Origin: an uncultured Rhodospirillales bacterium
Lineage (GTDB): Bacteria > Pseudomonadota > Alphaproteobacteria > RF32 > CAG-239
Reading direction: 5' to 3'
DNA length: 6,417 nucleotides
NCBI GenBank assembly: GCA_902795665.1
Contig: CADBMA010000035.1
Span: 1-6,417 of the forward strand
The notes under the pieces are model-generated. The model saw nothing but the letters and a program-made list of their open reading frames with translations, was not told the DNA's origin and made no database searches. How positions within the stretch are numbered: the first letter of the stretch is position 1; each line of letters starts with the position of its first letter. This document shows positions 6,273 through 6,417 of the stretch, piece by piece. The translations under genes and the position numbers were made by a program.

Positions 6273-6288
6273 TCCGGAAAATTGTATT
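6265..6288. repeat. Perfect 9-bp inverted repeat over the -10 box (possible operator or weak terminator)
   Basis: AATACAATT (6265-6273) and its exact reverse complement AATTGTATT (6280-6288) flank the 6-nt centre CCGGAA. The left arm contains the whole -10 box of the promoter at 6244-6272, and the centre covers the expected start point, as a repressor operator would. It could instead fold in read-through RNA and end the upstream operon, but the stem is AT-rich and the tail ATTTAATAAATT is a poor U-tract. Confidence 0.55.
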
Positions 6289-6306
6289 ATTTAATAAATT
6301 AAAGGT

Positions 6307-6417
6307 ATGGTAAAAATAGTATTAACTATTATCATTGTTGCGTACATGTTGTTCATTGCACTGGTTTTGAAATGTTTAAGAGACCTGATGAAAAACAACA
6401 AAGATTCCATTGTATTG
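6307..6417 (+). CDS. Small membrane protein, 5' part only
   Basis: The frame is open from ATG 6307 to the right edge (37 codons). It begins MVKIVLTIIIVAYMLFIALV and then turns to KCLRDLMKNNKD, which is one hydrophobic helix (about residues 4-22) followed by a charged cytoplasmic-like stretch, so it is a membrane protein or a signal-anchor. AAAGG lies only one base before this ATG, which is too close for a good ribosome site. The second ATG (6346) would cut the helix in half, so the first start is kept with caution. The strong promoter just upstream supports a real gene. Family unknown; the end is outside the window. Confidence 0.5.
   Translation, partial: MVKIVLTIIIVAYMLFIALVLKCLRDLMKNNKDSIVL

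Overview
The window looks like an AT-rich alphaproteobacterial chromosome segment (GC roughly 40% by eye, not computed). The clue is a minus-strand trio that reads as FliM-like switch protein, a DUF6468-type membrane coiled-coil protein and a MotE-like membrane coiled-coil protein. This gene order is, from memory, typical of Rhodospirillales-like alphaproteobacteria. The low GC, the shortened FliM and the tailless MotE-like protein suggest a streamlined, perhaps host- or gut-associated lineage. That assignment is inference and rests on recognition, not on a search.

Left part (1-2122, all minus strand): transcription runs fliM-like -> DUF6468-type gene -> motE-like gene -> uvrB. Spacings are 2 nt, 11 nt and an 8-nt overlap, so this is very probably one operon. 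uvrB runs off the left edge, leaving only its first 129 codons. The flagellar proteins would act at the inner membrane and motor; UvrB is a cytoplasmic DNA-repair protein carried along in the same transcript.

Middle (2123-3068): a divergent intergenic region holds a good sigma70-type promoter for a plus-strand gene encoding a 251-aa secreted protein with four cysteines in its mature part. That gene ends in a hairpin that also serves as terminator for the convergent lepA. lepA (elongation factor 4) is complete and well conserved on the minus strand, 3069-4874.

Right part (4875-6417, plus strand): a second divergent intergenic region precedes a two-gene unit, a GNAT-family N-acetyltransferase (145 aa) and an unrecognised charged, helical 262-aa protein 11 nt downstream. 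After it come a near-consensus promoter whose -10 box lies inside a perfect 9-bp inverted repeat, and the start of a small membrane-protein ORF cut by the right edge.

No tRNA, rRNA, CRISPR array, insertion sequence or integration signature was seen. Most of the window is housekeeping or motility content. The points most worth a second look are the reduced flagellar proteins, the two unrecognised proteins, and the promoter with its inverted repeat near the right end.
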